Origin: an uncultured Corynebacterium sp.
GTDB taxonomy: Bacteria > Actinomycetota > Actinomycetes > Mycobacteriales > Mycobacteriaceae
Assembly: GCF_947253065.1 (NCBI RefSeq)
Contig: NZ_CAMXWS010000006.1
Span: 13,553-77,552 of the forward strand
Direction of reading: 5' to 3'
Length of the DNA: 64,000 bases
Of the stretch, positions 16,703 through 25,790 are shown piece by piece. The notes under the pieces were generated by a model that did no database searches, was not told the DNA's origin, and worked only from the letters and a program-made list of their open reading frames with translations. How positions within the stretch are numbered: position 1 is the stretch's first letter; each line of letters starts with the position of its first letter. The translations under genes and the position numbers were made by a program.

Positions 16703-17491
16703 TTAGCGGAAGAACTGCGGGAACAGCTTCGGGCCGACAAAAGCGCCGATACCACCGAGCAGGGCGAGGATCGCACCGACGATGCCGATGATGCCTCCGG
16801 TGCTCAGGCTCGATCCTTCCTTGCCTGGGTTTTCCTTGTCCTTGAATTTAAGCTCGATCGTGAACGGGTCGGCTTCCGGTTTGTAGTCCTCGCTGTATGC
16901 TAGGAGCGAATCGTAACCACCCTGCTTCAAGCGGCCTTCCTTGGAAGTCACCTTGACGGTTGAGTTCTCCTCTGGAGTCACTGCCTGAGGCAGTTCGTAT
17001 TCCGCAATGACAACGTCATCGCCCGTCGGTTTACTTGGTGCGCCAGAGCCCGGAAGACTGCCGAAGATCTTGTAGTCTGCGATGAACTCAGCCTTGGTGC
17101 CGGTCACCTTCACTTTCAAGTCATTGTAGGTCAGGTCCAAGCCCCAGCCGCCGTTCTCGCCGAGCCCCGGGTGTGCAAGGAACTGGATGGCGCCGTCGAG
17201 AGCGATCGTGCCGTTGCCTTGGGCATCGAGCGTTGTCTTCGCTGCGTCCACCGGAAGGTTGAAACTCTCAGTCTTGCCTTCAGCGGGAACCTTCTTGGCA
17301 CCATCCTTCACGTGGATTTCGCCCTTCGCAAAGGGCTTCGCGATGTAGCTCAGGAAGCTCTCTTTGAGCTTCCAGTCCATGGTGCCGGATTCGACAGCTG
17401 GAACAGTCTGTGCAGCAGCGGAGGGGATGATCAATGCAGTTGCGGCGACTGCCGCGGTGGTGGCGGTTGCCAGAGATTTGGAGAAGTTCAT
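16703..17491 (-). CDS. Exported single-domain HtaA-type heme-binding protein
   Basis: 262 residues. The signal peptide runs about 1-28 (ALIIPSAAAQ), the HtaA domain about 32-210, and a C-terminal membrane segment about 230-255 (GGIIGIVGAILALLGGIGAFVG) ends in a short tail. Likely heme ligands are the tyrosine in ESFLSYIAK, the histidine in IQFLAHPG and the tyrosine in LLAYSED. The ATG at 17491 has an AAGGA ribosome site. A strong DtxR box lies 41-59 bases upstream, giving it iron-controlled transcription separate from hmuTUV. Between hmuV and a second hta gene, its position matches htaC of C. diphtheriae; the name is not certain. Confidence 0.82.
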   Translation of the reverse strand: MNFSKSLATATTAAVAATALIIPSAAAQTVPAVESGTMDWKLKESFLSYIAKPFAKGEIHVKDGAKKVPAEGKTESFNLPVDAAKTTLDAQGNGTIALDGAIQFLAHPGLGENGGWGLDLTYNDLKVKVTGTKAEFIADYKIFGSLPGSGAPSKPTGDDVVIAEYELPQAVTPEENSTVKVTSKEGRLKQGGYDSLLAYSEDYKPEADPFTIELKFKDKENPGKEGSSLSTGGIIGIVGAILALLGGIGAFVGPKLFPQFFR

Positions 17492-17531
17492 GGAGATCCT
17501 TTCGGTATGCTTGGGGTCCACGAAAGCATAC

Positions 17532-17550
17532 TAAGGATTGCCTAACCTAA
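17532..17550 (-). promoter_or_regulatory. DtxR-type iron box upstream of the hta gene
   Basis: TAAGGATTGCCTAACCTAA matches the 19-base DtxR consensus TTAGGTTAGCCTAACCTAA at 16 positions, including one complete half-site. It should repress the gene at 17491 when iron is plentiful. Confidence 0.75.
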
Positions 17551-17573
17551 GCAACCTTTGGTTGTTGATTACA

Positions 17574-17597
17574 CCTTTTGGGGGAGGAGCCCAAAGG
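17574..17597 (-). terminator. Probable terminator after hmuV
   Basis: CCTTTTGGG (17574-17582) can pair with CCCAAAGG (17590-17597) just past the hmuV stop. The stem is imperfect and the tail has only scattered T residues. Confidence 0.35.
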
Positions 17598-17600
17598 GAT

Positions 17601-18410
17601 TCACTGCCATTTGATGTCGAAGAGCGTCGAGGTGTCGGCGTCGATACGCTCCTCCTTCTCCGGCCGGACGTAAACGCCGCGTTCCGTGCGTTCGACGTGG
17701 ATGGGCCAGTCGTAAACTCGGGAGAGCACCTCGTCGGTGTAGACCTCGTCTAGGTTTCCGGTGGCGGAAACTGTGCCGTGGCTCAAGCACACGAAGTGGT
17801 CGCAGTACGCGGCGGCGGCTTGTAGGTCATGGAGGACGACGACGACGGTGCGGCCAGCCTGGGCTAGTTGACGCACCGTGCCGAGGGTGCGCTGCTGGAA
17901 GCGTATGTCCATCGCTGCGGTGGGCTCGTCGAGGAAGACAATCGGTGTTTGCTGAGCGAGGATCCGTGCGAAAGCGACACGGGCGCGTTCACCGCCGGAC
18001 AAGGTGGTCACATCTCGGTCTTGCAGATGCGCCACACCGGCGACATTGAGAGCCGCGTCGACCACAACTCGGTCGTGTTCGCGGGTGGACTGCTTTGTCC
18101 ATGGAGTGCGGCCCATTTCTACGACGTCGCGCACGAGAAATGAAAAGGCGACCGAAATGTCCTGCAACATGACGGAACGGGTCTGGGCGAGTTCGAGCTT
18201 GGTCGCGTTGAAAACGTCGACACCGCTTAGGGAAACAGTGCCTGACGCCGGTTGCTCATCGCCCGCGATCGCAGATAAGAGAGTCGACTTGCCTGCTCCG
18301 TTGGGGCCGATGACCGCGGTAATTTTCCCGGCGGGGGCTTCGATTGAGACATCCTCCAGGATGCTGGTGCCGCTGCGGGCAACATTGATGCCGGATGCAG
18401 TTACTGTCAC
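17601..18410 (-). CDS. hmuV: Heme ABC transporter ATP-binding protein
   Basis: 269 residues. Walker A GPNGAGKSTLL, Q-loop region VMLQDISVAFSF, signature LSGGERARVAFARIL, Walker B IVFLDEPTAAMD and H-loop VVVLHDLQA are all intact. It powers heme import through HmuU. The start overlaps the hmuU stop by 4 bases, so translation is coupled in the order hmuT-hmuU-hmuV. Confidence 0.93.
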   Translation of the reverse strand: MTVTASGINVARSGTSILEDVSIEAPAGKITAVIGPNGAGKSTLLSAIAGDEQPASGTVSLSGVDVFNATKLELAQTRSVMLQDISVAFSFLVRDVVEMGRTPWTKQSTREHDRVVVDAALNVAGVAHLQDRDVTTLSGGERARVAFARILAQQTPIVFLDEPTAAMDIRFQQRTLGTVRQLAQAGRTVVVVLHDLQAAAAYCDHFVCLSHGTVSATGNLDEVYTDEVLSRVYDWPIHVERTERGVYVRPEKEERIDADTSTLFDIKWQ

Positions 18411-19471
18411 AATGCTCTCCGTTTCCGGATCATCTGGCGCAGTAGGAAGAAGAACGTGGGCCCGCCAATGAGAGCGGTGAAGATGCCGATAGGCAAATCC
18501 GCGAAGGGGATGAGCGTGCGGGAAAGGATGTCTGAACCTGCGATCAGTAGCGCACCGCCAAGGGCTGAAGCTGGCAGAAGGACGCGGTTGGAGGGGCCGG
18601 CTATGGTGCGGATGATGTGGGGGATGATCAAACCCACGAAAGCTATGAGGCCGGCGAAGGAGACGGCGGCTGCGGTGAGCAGTGTGGATAAGAAGAGTGC
18701 CGCAATCCGCAACCGTGGCACGTTCAAACCAACGTGTGCGGCCGCCGTGTCACCGAGTGCAAGCAAATCGAGTTTTCGACCGAGCATGACCGCAAGCACC
18801 GCCGTTATGGTCACAATAATGGCGACGATGCCTGTGTGCTCCCAGTTCGCGCCCGCGAGAGTGCCCATTTGCCAGAAGATGATCTGCTCGCGTGCGGTTG
18901 TGGGCGCGAGGAACACGAGCATTGAAATTGCCGCGCCAGCAATTGCGTTGGCGGCGATGCCCACCAGAACGAGGTTGATCACTTGAACCTTCCCGTCCAT
19001 GCGGGCGAGCTGGTAAACAACCGCGGTGGTGAGGACACCAGCGATGAATGCGAAAAGCGGCACGGCCCACGTGCCGAAAAGACCGCCACCGAAGACGATC
19101 GCGACGGCTGCGCCTACGCCTGCGCCACTGGTTACGCCGATGATTGATGGCTCAGCCAAGGGGTTGGAAAACACCGCTTGCATGAGTGCTCCGGCTAAAC
19201 CGAGCGCCGCGCCGACGAAGAGCCCGAGGGCGAGACGGGGGAGACGGATCTGCCAGATCACCGAAGAGTCGAGATCGGTCGCATTCATCGGCCCGGCGAT
19301 CAGAATCGGCCAGAGCTCGCGCACAGACAGGTCGTATTGCCCGACGATTACGGATGCAGTACTCGTCACAGCGAGCAGCGCAGTGGTGATGACATAGATC
19401 GCGATGCGACGCGTTTCCCGTTTACGAAATGTATCGTTCGCACGCTTTTCAACGATTGTGCTGCCTCCCAT
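18407..19471 (-). CDS. hmuU: Heme ABC transporter permease
   Basis: 354 residues, FecCD/BtuC type, with about ten hydrophobic segments beginning with IAIYVITTALLAVTSTASVIVG. Characteristic blocks are RLPRLALGLFVGAALGLAGA, LAEPSIIGVTSGAGVGAA and GLIAFVGLIIPHIIR. It forms the membrane channel for heme with HmuV. The ATG overlaps the hmuT TAA (TAATG), so the genes are translated together. Confidence 0.93.
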   Translation of the reverse strand: MGGSTIVEKRANDTFRKRETRRIAIYVITTALLAVTSTASVIVGQYDLSVRELWPILIAGPMNATDLDSSVIWQIRLPRLALGLFVGAALGLAGALMQAVFSNPLAEPSIIGVTSGAGVGAAVAIVFGGGLFGTWAVPLFAFIAGVLTTAVVYQLARMDGKVQVINLVLVGIAANAIAGAAISMLVFLAPTTAREQIIFWQMGTLAGANWEHTGIVAIIVTITAVLAVMLGRKLDLLALGDTAAAHVGLNVPRLRIAALFLSTLLTAAAVSFAGLIAFVGLIIPHIIRTIAGPSNRVLLPASALGGALLIAGSDILSRTLIPFADLPIGIFTALIGGPTFFFLLRQMIRKRRAL

Positions 19472-20526
19472 TACCCCTCACCGTAAAGTGCATGCGCAGC
19501 GCGCAGTAGCAGTTCAGGAGTCTGCGGCCCGTAAGCGAGGGAGTCGCCGTCGGGAAGTGTGAGGACTCGCTTGTTCTGTCCGGCCTGAGTTTGCGCGACA
19601 CCGGGGCGCTGGAGAAGGCCTTCGATCTCACCGGTCGATTCGAGGCCGCCGGACATCATGACGAACAATTCTGGATTGACCTCCGCGAGCGCCTCTGGGC
19701 TGGCTGGAGAAGGTGCGCCGATACCGTTTTCCGTGTTCACGTCCACCCCGCCAAGGGCCGAAATCAAGTCCTGCGTGTGGTTCTCGCTCCCGAGTAGGTA
19801 GAACACGCCACCCGTTCCTCGTGCATAAAGGAAAGACATGCGCAGCGGCTCGGCCGGAAGAACTTCAGCGATGGCGGCCTTTGCCTCTTCGAGCTCTTTT
19901 TCTGTGCGCTCAGCGAGTTGTTCGCCGATGCTGGGTACTCCCATTACAGCTGCGAGATCGCGGATGTCCTGCCCGATGGAGTCTAACTGGCGCTTCGGTT
20001 GCATGACGACAGTGGTCACGCCTGCTGCGCGGATCTGGTCGATGGCTTCCTGTGGGCCGATCGAGTGGTCGACGATGACAAGCGTTGGCTTCAGGTTGAG
20101 CACTGCTTCAGGGTTGAGGGTGTGGCCGCCTTCAGTAACCACCGGTACTTGACTGAGCGACTCTTCGGTGGAACTGACCGTGCGGCCGACGATATTGTCG
20201 GTGAATCCCAGACCCCGCAAAGTCTTCGAGTATGTGCCGTACAGATCGAGCGCGAGAATGCGGGAAGTGTCTTCGACGACAACATCGTGGCCGTCCGCAT
20301 CCGTCAGCTCGACGGGCAGAGCTGGCTTCGGGGCGGAAGTGATGGGCTCGACTTCGCCGAGGTTGCTAACCTCCGCAACACCAGATTTCCCGTGCGGGTC
20401 CTGCCCCGCCTGCAGTGAGTCTGCGAGATCTTGCGTCTGCGACTGGGTGGGGTTGTCCCACGAGGCGCATCCGGTAGCGAACACGAGGGTGGCAGCCATG
20501 CAGGCGCCGAGGAGGGTTCTCTTCAC
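19471..20526 (-). CDS. hmuT: Heme-binding lipoprotein, ABC transporter receptor
   Basis: 351 residues. A lipoprotein signal ends in the lipobox FATGC (Cys19), so it is anchored on the outer face of the membrane. The mature part is a periplasmic-binding-protein type III fold: ILALDLYGTYSKTLRGLGF, EAVLNLKPTLVIVDHS and ERTEKELEEAKAAIAEVL (the rigid helix). It receives heme from Hta proteins and delivers it to HmuU. The GTG start follows AAGGATCCTCC. The gene lies 36 bases after htaA and is probably cotranscribed with it. Confidence 0.92.
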   Translation of the reverse strand: MKRTLLGACMAATLVFATGCASWDNPTQSQTQDLADSLQAGQDPHGKSGVAEVSNLGEVEPITSAPKPALPVELTDADGHDVVVEDTSRILALDLYGTYSKTLRGLGFTDNIVGRTVSSTEESLSQVPVVTEGGHTLNPEAVLNLKPTLVIVDHSIGPQEAIDQIRAAGVTTVVMQPKRQLDSIGQDIRDLAAVMGVPSIGEQLAERTEKELEEAKAAIAEVLPAEPLRMSFLYARGTGGVFYLLGSENHTQDLISALGGVDVNTENGIGAPSPASPEALAEVNPELFVMMSGGLESTGEIEGLLQRPGVAQTQAGQNKRVLTLPDGDSLAYGPQTPELLLRAAHALYGEG

Positions 20527-20562
20527 TGGGAGGATCCTTCTTTGGATTTTTCGGCCAAAAGT

Positions 20563-22539
20563 CTAGTTTCGAGTGACAAAGTGGGTGAGTACACCACCCG
20601 CGGTCACGAAGGAAGCGAGGATGGTCAGCATCTGGGCGATGGCCGAGTCGTCCCACGTGAACCCATCCTCTTTGGAGTTCTTGATTTGGAACTGGCTCTC
20701 TCCGGTGCCCTTGGACTCGCTCACGCTATCCACGCCCTCAACCTCGTTGAAGACGCTGTCCGCTGTATCGGAGTCCAGAGTGCCTGCGGTGCCGTTGGTG
20801 CCGCTTCCACCTCGTAGCGCCGCAGCCTGATCGGCTGAGCCTCCTTGGCCGGTTGCGGATGCCGAAACAGAGTCGCCTTGGCCTTGAGCACAGTTGGGCT
20901 TGCCGCCGAGGGTGGCAGTGAAAGAGATCGGATCGAGGGCATCGCCGACTGGGTAGAAATGGGCGAAAGCTTCAGCGCCGACCGCAGTGAGTGTTGCGGT
21001 CGCGGTACCTGATGCCGAACCCTCGGACACGTTCAAATCGCTGAATGCCAAGTCCGCCAAGGCAACGCGGCCGTAATCATGCGGGTTGCCCTCTGTGTCG
21101 TTGGACGTGGCGTTGACAATGAGTTTCCCGGAATTCCCGGAGAATTGGATTTCCAAGTTGGAGAATCGTGTGTCGAGGATTCCATCGTGTCCGGTAAAAC
21201 GAGTCGCCCCCGGGAAGAGAATCGAACCAGATTTGTTCTGCACGTTGACGGCACCTTGGTTTCCGGACCACTGGAAGGTGCCGTTTGAATCGCTAACCTT
21301 GGACAGCTGCCAATTGCCCTTGGCAATGGTGCCGCGAATGTAGTTCCGGAAAGACTGTCGCACACCCCAGGCAGCTTGAGCGTTCTGCACGCCGCGGGAT
21401 CCATTGTCAGCGCAGACTGCGCCGGACCCGCCGCCTGCGGTAGCCGGAGCAGCTGCGGCACCGCCAGAGCCAGAGTTGACTGTGGAGTTCCGCGGAGTCG
21501 CCGCCGCGGTGCCGCCGCCGACAGGGGCGTTGCTGGTGCTCTGTGAGGCCGTCAGCTTAGATTGGTTCTGGCCGACGCCGACCGGGGATACCTCGGACGC
21601 TGTGAGTGTCGGCGAGGTGCCGCCTGAAGTGCCGGCACCCGTCGTTCCAGAATTTCCGCCGCGGCGGTTTGCCAGCTTTTCTGCGTTGGTGAGCACATTG
21701 TCGGTGTTCACCATGAGGCCGTTGATCTCAACAAGGGTGTCGTTCACAGTGCCCAGGAGATAGGCGGGACCTTCAGTTGCGTTGGAGCGGGTAGCGCCGC
21801 GGTCCCCGGAACCCGATCCTGCGCCTGCGCCTTCGCTCCCGAGTCCGAGAGAGGGGGCGGGGCCCGATTCGTCGCGGAGAGAAACTTCGACGTCGATGCC
21901 GTCCATGGGTGCGCCGGGTTTGTAGAACGTTTTACCGAATACCTCGAGGGCTTGAGGATTGTTGGGCAGCACGGATTGGTTGGGGGCGCTTTGGATGCGC
22001 ACGGTGTCTTGCGTGAAGTCGGGTGCGGATGTCAAGGTCATCGTGGCCAAGGGCACGTTCTTCCAGTCCTTGAAGTTGCCCTTTGTCTTCGTGTCGATGA
22101 ACTCTCGCCCGTACGCGTCCGCGTACACCTGTGCCTGGTTTCCCTTGACCTTTAGACGGATGTTCTTGAGGGTGAGGTTGAGGATGTCGTTGTGGCCGAC
22201 GAACTGCACCTCACCGTCAAACGCGATGACACCGGAGGCCTTTCCGCTCATGCTGGACTGCTTGGCGGTAAACGTGAACTGTCCACCGGAAAGCGGTGCG
22301 GTGCCGCGGATGCTGCCTTTGGCGATGTTCCCCGTGATGTAGTTGCGGAAAGATTCCTTCACGCCCCACTTCATCTGACCGGAATACACGGCCCGGTGAC
22401 TGGTAGTGGCTGCGGTGGTGTCGGTCTGTGCCTGAGCCAGCGGAGCAGGCCCGAACCCGAATACCAACGCTGGTGCGCCGGCTCCAAGAACCGAAATGGA
22501 GGACGCGGCAAAAAGGGCTACGATTTTGTTCTTGACCAT
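20563..22539 (-). CDS. htaA: Two-domain cell-surface heme-binding protein HtaA
   Basis: 658 residues. The signal peptide spans about 1-38. The first HtaA domain is at about 50-230 (ESFRNYITG with tyrosine, VQFVGHND with histidine) and the second at about 395-570 (QSFRNYIRG, TRFTGHDG, FAHFYPVG). They are joined by a long Gly/Ser/Thr/Ala-rich linker. The C-terminus has a hydrophobic anchor (QMLTILASFVTAGGVLTHF) ending VTRN. This is the architecture of C. diphtheriae HtaA, which takes heme from hemoglobin at the surface. First gene of the heme import operon; a DtxR box lies 43 bases upstream of the ATG. Confidence 0.93.
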   Translation of the reverse strand: MVKNKIVALFAASSISVLGAGAPALVFGFGPAPLAQAQTDTTAATTSHRAVYSGQMKWGVKESFRNYITGNIAKGSIRGTAPLSGGQFTFTAKQSSMSGKASGVIAFDGEVQFVGHNDILNLTLKNIRLKVKGNQAQVYADAYGREFIDTKTKGNFKDWKNVPLATMTLTSAPDFTQDTVRIQSAPNQSVLPNNPQALEVFGKTFYKPGAPMDGIDVEVSLRDESGPAPSLGLGSEGAGAGSGSGDRGATRSNATEGPAYLLGTVNDTLVEINGLMVNTDNVLTNAEKLANRRGGNSGTTGAGTSGGTSPTLTASEVSPVGVGQNQSKLTASQSTSNAPVGGGTAAATPRNSTVNSGSGGAAAAPATAGGGSGAVCADNGSRGVQNAQAAWGVRQSFRNYIRGTIAKGNWQLSKVSDSNGTFQWSGNQGAVNVQNKSGSILFPGATRFTGHDGILDTRFSNLEIQFSGNSGKLIVNATSNDTEGNPHDYGRVALADLAFSDLNVSEGSASGTATATLTAVGAEAFAHFYPVGDALDPISFTATLGGKPNCAQGQGDSVSASATGQGGSADQAAALRGGSGTNGTAGTLDSDTADSVFNEVEGVDSVSESKGTGESQFQIKNSKEDGFTWDDSAIAQMLTILASFVTAGGVLTHFVTRN

Positions 22540-22581
22540 GGAGTTTTCCTTCGGGTATGGGCTTCAAGTTTGTGCGTTGAC

Positions 22582-22600
22582 CAAGGGTAGGCTAACCTTA
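22582..22600. promoter_or_regulatory. DtxR-type iron box between htaA and the divergent membrane-protein gene
   Basis: CAAGGGTAGGCTAACCTTA keeps the informative AGG..TAG.CT..CCT core of the DtxR consensus. It lies 43 bases from the htaA ATG and 31 from the GTG at 22632, so it could regulate both directions. Confidence 0.7.
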
Positions 22601-22631
22601 GATTCCCAAAAGATCAAGCGAAAGGTTGATT

Positions 22632-23087
22632 GTGAACGCGAATCCTTACGGCGTGACCCAGACGTTCAGCCGAGTTCATGACGATCCGGTGAAGGACCCG
22701 TCTAGACGGTTGAAGTTTGAGGCCTGGGAACGCGGTGCGGTCACATTGGCCACGGCGGTCCTCGCTTTCGGTGGGGCCGCCGGCAACACGGTTGTCACGC
22801 TGGTAGGGGCCGTGGGGCTCCTCGTGGTGATTGTGGCCATGTCCCAGATGCCGGACCGCAAAGCCCGCCGGGCGGAGAGGGAGAAGCACCCGGAGTACGA
22901 ATGGATCGAGGACCATAACCGGACCGGAGCGGGCATCGTTCTGGGTGTTGCCTGGTTCTGCGTCATGGTGGTTGTGGGGACGATCCTGTTCTTCTTTCCG
23001 AATGGTTACGCGCTCACCGGCGGCGTGATCGCGGCGGGGGTCAGCGCCGCGATTGTCATGGCGGCGCTGCTCATCGTGGACCGCTAG
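22632..23087 (+). CDS. Four-helix membrane protein of unknown function
   Basis: 151 residues. The N-terminal ~35 residues are polar, then there are four hydrophobic segments: AVTLATAVLAFGGAAG, VVTLVGAVGLLVVIVAMSQM, IVLGVAWFCVMVVVGTILFF and GGVIAAGVSAAIVMAALLIV. A charged loop (RKARRAEREKHPEYEWIED) separates the pairs. GTG at 22632 is chosen for the AAAGG six bases upstream; a TTG at 22626 is possible. It is divergent from htaA across a DtxR box and convergent on hmuO, with overlapping stops. This suggests iron control and possibly a part in heme handling, but no family function is recognised. Confidence 0.6.
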   Translation: MNANPYGVTQTFSRVHDDPVKDPSRRLKFEAWERGAVTLATAVLAFGGAAGNTVVTLVGAVGLLVVIVAMSQMPDRKARRAEREKHPEYEWIEDHNRTGAGIVLGVAWFCVMVVVGTILFFFPNGYALTGGVIAAGVSAAIVMAALLIVDR

Positions 23088-23749
23088 AGCTGCTTCACCA
23101 GAACTGGGCTGATGCCGGCGAGGTCGGCGAAGACGGCACTGTTGAGCGTGAAGGCCTGCTTGGCGTGGTCGACGAGGGTAGCGCGCTCGGCCTCGTTGAA
23201 GGAGAGCTCGTCGAGGGCCTGCTTGTAGGCGGCGCGGAACGGTGGGATCTTGCCCACGGCGGAGAAGTCGTAGAACGTCAGCGCCTCCTCGGTGAAGCCG
23301 TAGTGGTTGGCGAGCGTGCGTGCGATGACCTGGCCGCCAGCGATGTCGCCGAGGTAGCGGACGTAGTGGTGCGCGATGATGGCTGGAGCGTCTTCGGGGG
23401 AGAGGTTCTCGAGTTTCGCAATGTAACCACGGGTGGCTGGAAGCGGCTCGATTTCTTCGCGCCAGTTCGGTCCGATCATGGAGGCGAGGTCCTGCTCGAG
23501 AGCGGGGACGCGCTCGAGGCGGGCGTCGGCAATGGAAGCGACGGCGTCGCTAGTCTCACGGCCGCGGCGGGCGGCCTCTTCGAGGGCGGAGTAGATGAAG
23601 TAGTACTGTGCGGTGAGGTTGACTGCGTCCTGGCGGGAGAGCTCCCCTTTGGCAAGGCTAGCCATGAAGGCGGTGGTCTCGGCCTCAGTGTGCGCAGCGG
23701 CGGTCTGAGTCTTGAGGGTCTCGGAAATAGAAGTGGTGGCAGCGGTCAC
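23084..23749 (-). CDS. hmuO: Heme oxygenase
   Basis: 221 residues. HmuO opens heme to biliverdin, carbon monoxide and ferrous iron in the cytosol. The proximal heme ligand is His20 in AAAHTEAE. The distal-helix glycine motif is GDIAGGQVIAR, and HHYVRYLGD precedes it, as in HmuO of C. diphtheriae. GTG start with GGAGGAA upstream. A near-perfect DtxR box lies 33-51 bases upstream. The stop overlaps that of the convergent membrane protein gene, which closes the heme block. Confidence 0.95.
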   Translation of the reverse strand: MTAATTSISETLKTQTAAAHTEAETTAFMASLAKGELSRQDAVNLTAQYYFIYSALEEAARRGRETSDAVASIADARLERVPALEQDLASMIGPNWREEIEPLPATRGYIAKLENLSPEDAPAIIAHHYVRYLGDIAGGQVIARTLANHYGFTEEALTFYDFSAVGKIPPFRAAYKQALDELSFNEAERATLVDHAKQAFTLNSAVFADLAGISPVLVKQL

Positions 23750-23781
23750 CGCGTTCCTCCTGTAGATGTCTGTGATGCAAT

Positions 23782-23800
23782 TTAGGGTTCCCTAACTTAA
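23782..23800 (-). promoter_or_regulatory. DtxR-type iron box of hmuO
   Basis: TTAGGGTTCCCTAACTTAA matches the DtxR consensus at 16 of 19 positions. It is placed to block the hmuO promoter under iron-replete conditions. Confidence 0.78.
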
Positions 23801-23912
23801 CTACAGTAAGGCTTACCTAATAAGCAAGCTTCGAGCGCAGGAGGGCGGAAAATTCAACCGAAAGGTTTAGCACTTTCGTTTATTTATGAAACGTTAGTGT
23901 GACTTAAATCAA

Positions 23913-24719
23913 CTAACCCTGGTCGAGCCACTCGCGGATCATTTTTAGCGCGCCGTGCTCGGCATTGGATGCTGCGATGATGTCCGCGATCGCCTTGAGT
24001 TTGTCGTGGCCGTTTGCCATGGCAACAGCGGTGCCGGCGGTCTGAAGCATTTCGTAGTCGTTCAGATAATCGCCGATGGCCGCGGTGTCGGCGATGTCGA
24101 CGTGGAGGGTGTCTGCAAGGGCGCGCAAAGCGAATCCCTTGTTCGTCTCCGGCGACATGATGTCGACCCAGTTCGCGCCCGAGACCGCGATGTTTTGGCC
24201 CACTGCGGTTTGGGCGACTGGCAGGCCATCTTCTTCCGCATTGGTTTCGACGAAGAAGGACACCTTGATGGTGGGATCCTCAGAGGTTTTCGCCGCCTCA
24301 AGCAGGGAAGAAACGGGGCGACGCGAGTGGTAATACTTGCTGATTTCGCTGAAGACCGCATCCGGAAGGTCAGAAGCGATCAACGCATATTCCGGTTTGC
24401 ACAACACCGGGTGAATCGGCGCGTCCGATTCGGCAGCGGCGGTGAGCACGGTGCGTACGACGTCTTCATCCATCGGCTTGGTGGAGACGATTTCGCCCTT
24501 GTGCCAGACCGCGCTGCCGTTTTCCGCGATAAAGGTTTCCAGTCCTCTTCCGTCGAACATATCCTGAAGCGTGGCTAGTTGGCGGCCGGATGCGGGGGCG
24601 ATGACCATGCCTTTGCGCTTTGCATCTTCAAGGACGGGCCAGAACTCATCGGGGATATTTCCAGCTGGGTCAACGAGGGTTCCGTCCATATCCAGGGCGA
24701 CAATGCGGGGAAAAGTCAT
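23913..24719 (-). CDS. HAD-superfamily phosphatase, Cof/YidA type
   Basis: 268 residues. Motif I is ALDMDGTLVDPAG with the nucleophilic aspartate. The C2B cap follows (ENGSAVWHKGEIV). The C-terminal motif IV is IGDYLNDYEMLQTAG and motif III lysine is near ETNKGFALRAL. These are cytosolic sugar- or nucleotide-phosphate phosphatases with broad specificity; the substrate cannot be deduced. AAAGGA precedes the ATG. It is divergent from the CoA hydrolase gene across 34 bases. Confidence 0.88.
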   Translation of the reverse strand: MTFPRIVALDMDGTLVDPAGNIPDEFWPVLEDAKRKGMVIAPASGRQLATLQDMFDGRGLETFIAENGSAVWHKGEIVSTKPMDEDVVRTVLTAAAESDAPIHPVLCKPEYALIASDLPDAVFSEISKYYHSRRPVSSLLEAAKTSEDPTIKVSFFVETNAEEDGLPVAQTAVGQNIAVSGANWVDIMSPETNKGFALRALADTLHVDIADTAAIGDYLNDYEMLQTAGTAVAMANGHDKLKAIADIIAASNAEHGALKMIREWLDQG

Positions 24720-24753
24720 AGCAGTCCTTTACACGCTGTGGAACACTGGCTTC

Positions 24754-25752
24754 ATGGTAGAAAGCACCACTGGACCAGTACATATTGCCGTCCGGAAGTC
24801 TACCGGAGTGATCACTCTGGACAGGCCCGAGGCGTTGAACTCCATCAACCCGGAAATTCTCTACCCAGTCATCGAAGCGCTGGAGAAATGGCGGGACGAT
24901 GATGGGGTGGAACAGGTCGTCGTTAAGTCTTCTGGCAAGCATTTTTGTGCTGGTGGCGACGTGCGCAGGGTCCGTGAACAAGTCTTGGCGGGCAACCATG
25001 CGGAAGCCGATGAATTCTTCGCCCGTGAGTACGAGATGAACCTGATGATCTCGCAGTACCCGAAGCCGTATATTTCGTTGATTTCCGGTGTGGTCATGGG
25101 CGGCGGGCTTGGTTTGTCGGCTCACGGCAGTCACATCGTGATTACGCCGGATGCATTTGCCTCCATGCCGGAGATGAATATCGGCTTCTTCACCGATGTG
25201 GGTATGAGCCACCGGCTACAGAATCTACCGAAGCAGCCTTCGCTGGACCTGGGCATGTTTCTAGCGCTTTCCGGTTACCGCCTGAAGGCTAATGACATGA
25301 TGGCGACGGGACTGGCAACCCACCTTGTGGAATCGCTCGACGGGCTTGCCGATCGCATCATTGCGGAAGGACCGGGGGTACTCGAGGAGGTAGCCATCGA
25401 GCCGGGGGAGTCAGAGTTAGAAAAGCTCTACCCGCTTATTCGCGGAGCGTTCAGCGCCCCCTGGTCACAGATCAAACAGAACATCGAATCCGTTCCGGAA
25501 TTGGCGGAGATTGTCGAGCCCCTTATCGCACATGCATCGCCATCCTCGCTGGTAGCGTCGGCAGAACTGATGCTGGCCAACTCAAAGCACGATCTCGCGG
25601 GAAGTTTGGAAAATGAGATTCGACTCGGCAAGAAATTGCGCCAGGAAACGGATTTCCTCGAAGGAGTCCGCGCGGTATTGGTAGACAAAAGCAACGACGC
25701 CCGCTTCGAACCGGAGCCTGGGCCGGAAAAATACCGTGACGTACTAGAATAA
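24754..25752 (+). CDS. 3-hydroxyisobutyryl-CoA hydrolase (crotonase superfamily)
   Basis: 332 residues, the length of HIBCH-type enzymes rather than simple enoyl-CoA hydratases. The oxyanion-hole stretches are KHFCAGGDVRRV and SGVVMGGGLGLSAHG, followed by MPEMNIGFFTDVGMSH. The C-terminal DFLEGVRAVLVDKSNDARF is typical of the hydrolase branch (ECH_2). It would release 3-hydroxyisobutyrate in valine breakdown. The ATG at 24754 is used because upstream codons overlap the divergent HAD gene. No other valine-pathway gene is near. Confidence 0.82.
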   Translation: MVESTTGPVHIAVRKSTGVITLDRPEALNSINPEILYPVIEALEKWRDDDGVEQVVVKSSGKHFCAGGDVRRVREQVLAGNHAEADEFFAREYEMNLMISQYPKPYISLISGVVMGGGLGLSAHGSHIVITPDAFASMPEMNIGFFTDVGMSHRLQNLPKQPSLDLGMFLALSGYRLKANDMMATGLATHLVESLDGLADRIIAEGPGVLEEVAIEPGESELEKLYPLIRGAFSAPWSQIKQNIESVPELAEIVEPLIAHASPSSLVASAELMLANSKHDLAGSLENEIRLGKKLRQETDFLEGVRAVLVDKSNDARFEPEPGPEKYRDVLE

Positions 25753-25790
25753 AAACCGTTTGAGCAACACGAGACGTGAAAGGACGCAGC

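Noticed and set aside
23807..23820. A second DtxR box upstream of hmuO
   Set aside because: TAAGG and CCTAA are present but separated by 4 bases instead of 9, so it does not fit the operator geometry.
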